Part shown: positions 35,517 to 38,031 of the stretch, piece by piece
How the letters are laid out: each line of letters opens with the position of its first letter
Numbering within the stretch: position 1 is the first letter of the stretch
Assembly: GCA_032433595.1 (NCBI GenBank)
Contig: JASWJB010000372.1
Location: 1-38,031, forward strand
Length of the DNA stretch: 38,031 nucleotides
From: Conoideocrella luteorostrata
Lineage: Eukaryota; Ascomycota; Sordariomycetes; Hypocreales; Clavicipitaceae
Direction: 5' to 3'
Notes under the pieces: generated by a model
Databases searched by the model: none
Seen by the model: only the letters and a program-made list of their open reading frames with translations
Told to the model about the DNA's origin: nothing
Made by a program: the position numbers and the translations under genes

Positions 35517-37442
35517 TTACCACTCCTTGAACTCCTTCTGCTTCTGTCTTGTATTCCAACCCAACTTCCCACTAATACTGTTCACCCAATCCTCACTTCG
35601 GCGTCCCTCGGTCTGCACTGACGCAAAGGGAAATCGGCTTGCACTGATTGTCACGTAATCACCCGGCTTGAGCTCCACACGCTCACGGCCGTCGAAGCTC
35701 GCCCATGAGGCCGTCCGGGCGTCGTACGGTACCCCAACGCGGAGTACTATAGTATCTGGCAGGACAATGGGTCGGAATGAAAGCGTGTGTGCGCAAATGG
35801 ATGTTACGAGCATGACGGGATTTTCGGGATGGCACAGAGAGCCTCCCGCTGCGAGATTATATGCTGTTGATCCTGTAGGAGTAGAAACGCAAATCCCGTC
35901 GGCAAGGACGGAGGTGAAATGTTCGTCGTCTCCGAAAATTTCGGTGCCTGACATAGCTTGTGAGGAGAAATATCATGTTAGCCGGCGTTTTCTTCATGGG
36001 AAAAGTGTGCCATCAGCCCAACCTTGCACTTACTTGGATTTGGACCTCGATCTACCACCACCTCATTGAGGATCTCATAGGTCCCGTCCGGTTTATGAGT
36101 GTGCTCGTCTTCTCTCTCTTCCCCAATCAACTCTTCAACCAGGTCTCTGCGTCGATGAAGTTCATCGTCGTCCTCTCCAGACTCCTTCTCGTCGTCCGAG
36201 TACTTTCTCTTAATGCTTCTCATGACAGTGCTCTCGAACCGGAGGCGTAAGCTCACAGTAACGCCTTTGTTAAAGGCTGAGCTTAGTATTCGCGTATAGT
36301 CCTCAAAGTCGAATTTAGTCAAAAATCCCAGACTGCCGAGCGCAAAGCTCAGAACTGGTGGAACAATCCGCTGGAATAGCCAGCTGGCGTACAGTACGGT
36401 TCCATCTCCGCCCAAGGTGATAACAAAGTCAAACATGTGCGGTCGTGATTTGCACATCGGCTCGTCCCAGTATCGAAGTCGTTGTTCAACGCCCTGTTTG
36501 GCCGAGGCTATATCCACATCACCACTGGCAGCGTACGTCTTGGCCACCTCGTCTATAATTCCCGTCACATCAAACTTCCTGTTTGCTTTAAGCTTGTCTT
36601 GTACGTAGACGACATATTTAACATCTCGCTCCTTGTCCAGTAACCATTTTGTCAGCTCCCTAGTCTTCGGTATGAGGTCCTGGTCGTATATCTTAGTTAG
36701 GAGGAAGATGGTCCTGACGCGAAAGCGAATTCTCATGCTGCTTAATCTTCGACTTAGCTCGCGGACGCCCCAGGCCATGTCGCTTAGTTGCTTCTTGGTG
36801 AGCATACGACTGTGGACGTCATCGTAACTCGACAGCTCCATCTGCGACATGCTTTTGGTCATTTCGCGAGCCCATCCTTCCTGGTCTGCCTGCCCTACTT
36901 GGTCTCCATCGAGGCTCGTCGGATCTATTTCGGCGCGCGAAGGTTTTCTGGGCTTGTGTTTTGGCTCAACTATGCTGTTCTGGCTTTTTTTTGTAACATC
37001 CAACGCGTCTTCGTCATGCTCTTCGGGGCTAGCGTATATAGGGTGTGCATGGTATCGCTTGTGTCCAGAGCCGCCACCGGCTGCGCGTGTTTGTCGCTGA
37101 CTGTCCAGGAACTGATGGACAAGGCACTGGTCATGCCTTGTAGTGGCGTTGCGTGAATGAGGGAGAACCGCTTCGGAGGTGACTAGAGAGCTTTTGCGGC
37201 GGTAAGGATTGGAGGGATCAAAGGTGACCTGGAGAAGAGCAATTTCTCGCATGTCAGTTGTGCAGGCCATCAAGGGATCAGGTGAGTTGAAAGACATCCG
37301 CAATACTCACCTCGAGCGCCTTTGTATCTTCGTCACTGTCCTCGACCGATCCATCGGCGATCTGGTCCATGTCGGCAAACGAGGAGACCTTGCGACCAGT
37401 CGCATTGGCTTTGCGGTCCGCCTCACCGTCCCCTTCCTGCAT
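35517..37442 (-). CDS. NAD kinase (ATP-NAD kinase, Utr1 type)
   Basis: The enzyme phosphorylates NAD to NADP, the source of cytosolic NADPH. Exons are 37442-37311, 37228-36034 and 35956-35517, giving 588 aa. The catalytic core begins near residue 200; FDFVITLGGDGTVLYASWLF carries the family GGDGT motif (317-321), followed by PVLSFALGSLGFLTKF. Then come NEVVVDRGPNP at the end of exon 2, MSGTEIFGDDEHFTSVLADG across the second junction, and STPTGSTAYNLAAGGSLCHP with the nucleotide-binding Gly/Ser residues. Between GFLTKF and NEVVVDRG there is an acidic insert (SDDEKESGEDDDELHRRRD). The N-terminal 180 residues are low-complexity and Ser/Arg-rich, without an obvious mitochondrial presequence, so a cytosolic Utr1-like form is likelier than a Pos5-like one. 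An earlier TTG-started frame is intron sequence; the ATG at 37442 is used. Confidence 0.93.
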
Positions 37443-38031
37443 GGCGAATCAATTGAACGAATAGACAAAGGGAATTAGTTGTCCCAAAATTCGAAAGGTC
37501 GTGTTACCGCGGGGACTGGCTGTGACTTGGCTGTGAGATAATTGGGTGGTGGGGTTCATGTATCAATGGAGAACAACCTGAAGCAGAAGCAAAAGCAGAC
37601 GCAGCTGCTAAAATTACCAATTGCCGAGCTACCAATCGTTTCGGTACATATGGCACATGTACAAAATAATGAAGTATTCAAAGCATTTCAACGTTTTTGC
37701 CCCATATGAGCTTTGAAGCTTGATGAGGATGGACGGGCGAGCTTTACCAAGGGAAGTCGACAACACAGCGACTTTGGCCACATGTTGACAGCCATGACGA
37801 AATGCCAGTCACCATCTTGGTCTGTTCACCACAGAATAGGCTTTTAGCGCCTTGTCCGGCTCCAGCGGGGAGGTTGGTGAGGGCCGTGACACTACTGAGG
37901 CTTTCCAGCCATGTCACGGGACCCACTTCGGGCGTGGGTTGTTAGTTGGCAAGCGGGGGACAGTTTAACTGAGCCATCGAGGTGGCATTAACTCCGCAAG
38001 AGATAATGCCTTAGTGACCAAACCAAAAAAA
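37443..38031. other. Upstream region of NAD kinase (window edge)
   Basis: No gene is supported in these 589 bases. They should include the NAD kinase leader and promoter. One 60-codon open frame on the minus strand (37744-37926) has no domain. Confidence 0.45.

Noticed and set aside
35668..37156. Plus-strand frames of 96 to 133 codons
   Set aside because: They are antisense shadows of the NAD kinase exons, whose motifs are unambiguous.
1..38031. tRNA genes, CRISPR arrays, telomere repeats, attachment sites
   Set aside because: I saw no cloverleaf with a GTTCGA-type arm in the right context, no regularly spaced repeats with unique spacers and no TTAGGG arrays; the intron-bearing genes make prokaryotic features implausible.

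Overview
The window looks like nuclear DNA of a filamentous ascomycete, most likely a Sordariomycete. The evidence is short introns (44 to 104 nt) with GT..AG ends and CTAAC/CTAAT branch points, Pezizomycotina-type genes (a GRG-1/CCG-1 homologue, an Ndt80/PhoG-like factor, a STRIPAK HAM-2/PRO22 homologue, a DUF2011 protein), and no operons or bacterial ribosome binding sites. The order Hypocreales is a guess from general resemblance.

Layout, left to right. (1) 0.5-5.5 kb, minus strand: a seven-exon STRIP1/2 homologue (HAM-2/PRO22, 1085 aa) and an intronless DUF2011 nuclear-type protein (294 aa). (2) 5.5-7.6 kb: non-coding. (3) 7.6-9.6 kb, minus: a three-exon Ndt80-like transcription factor (614 aa). 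(4) 9.6-22.3 kb: about 12.7 kb with no gene I can support. It holds a strikingly repeated short motif (TACGGAGTA/TACTCCGTA), hairpins made from it, two minisatellites and long homopolymers. (5) 22.3-24.5 kb, minus: an RWD-RBR E3 ubiquitin ligase of the RNF14/Itt1 type (708 aa), divergent from (6) 25.4-26.2 kb, plus: a dolichyl-diphosphatase of the Cax4/Cwh8 type (239 aa). (7) 26.7-28.8 kb, minus: a seven-membrane-span, receptor-like protein of unknown function (618 aa). (8) 28.8-32.7 kb: mostly non-coding. (9) 32.7-33.0 kb, plus: the 69-aa GRG-1/CCG-1 homologue with a clear TATA box. (10) 33.3-34.1 kb, minus: an EBP-type (EXPERA) membrane protein (255 aa). (11) 35.5-37.4 kb, minus: an NAD kinase (588 aa). 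The last 0.6 kb is its upstream region.

The genes are ordinary housekeeping and developmental genes, not a cluster: cell fusion and signalling (HAM-2), developmental or nutrient transcription (Ndt80-like), ubiquitin ligation, N-glycosylation lipid recycling, sterol-type membrane chemistry, NADP supply and a stress/clock-type small protein. All splice models were worked out by hand and every summed coding length is a multiple of three. The most interesting material is the non-coding tract upstream of the Ndt80-like gene with its dispersed motif, the uncharacterised 7TM protein, and the RG/GQ-rich tail on the RBR ligase.
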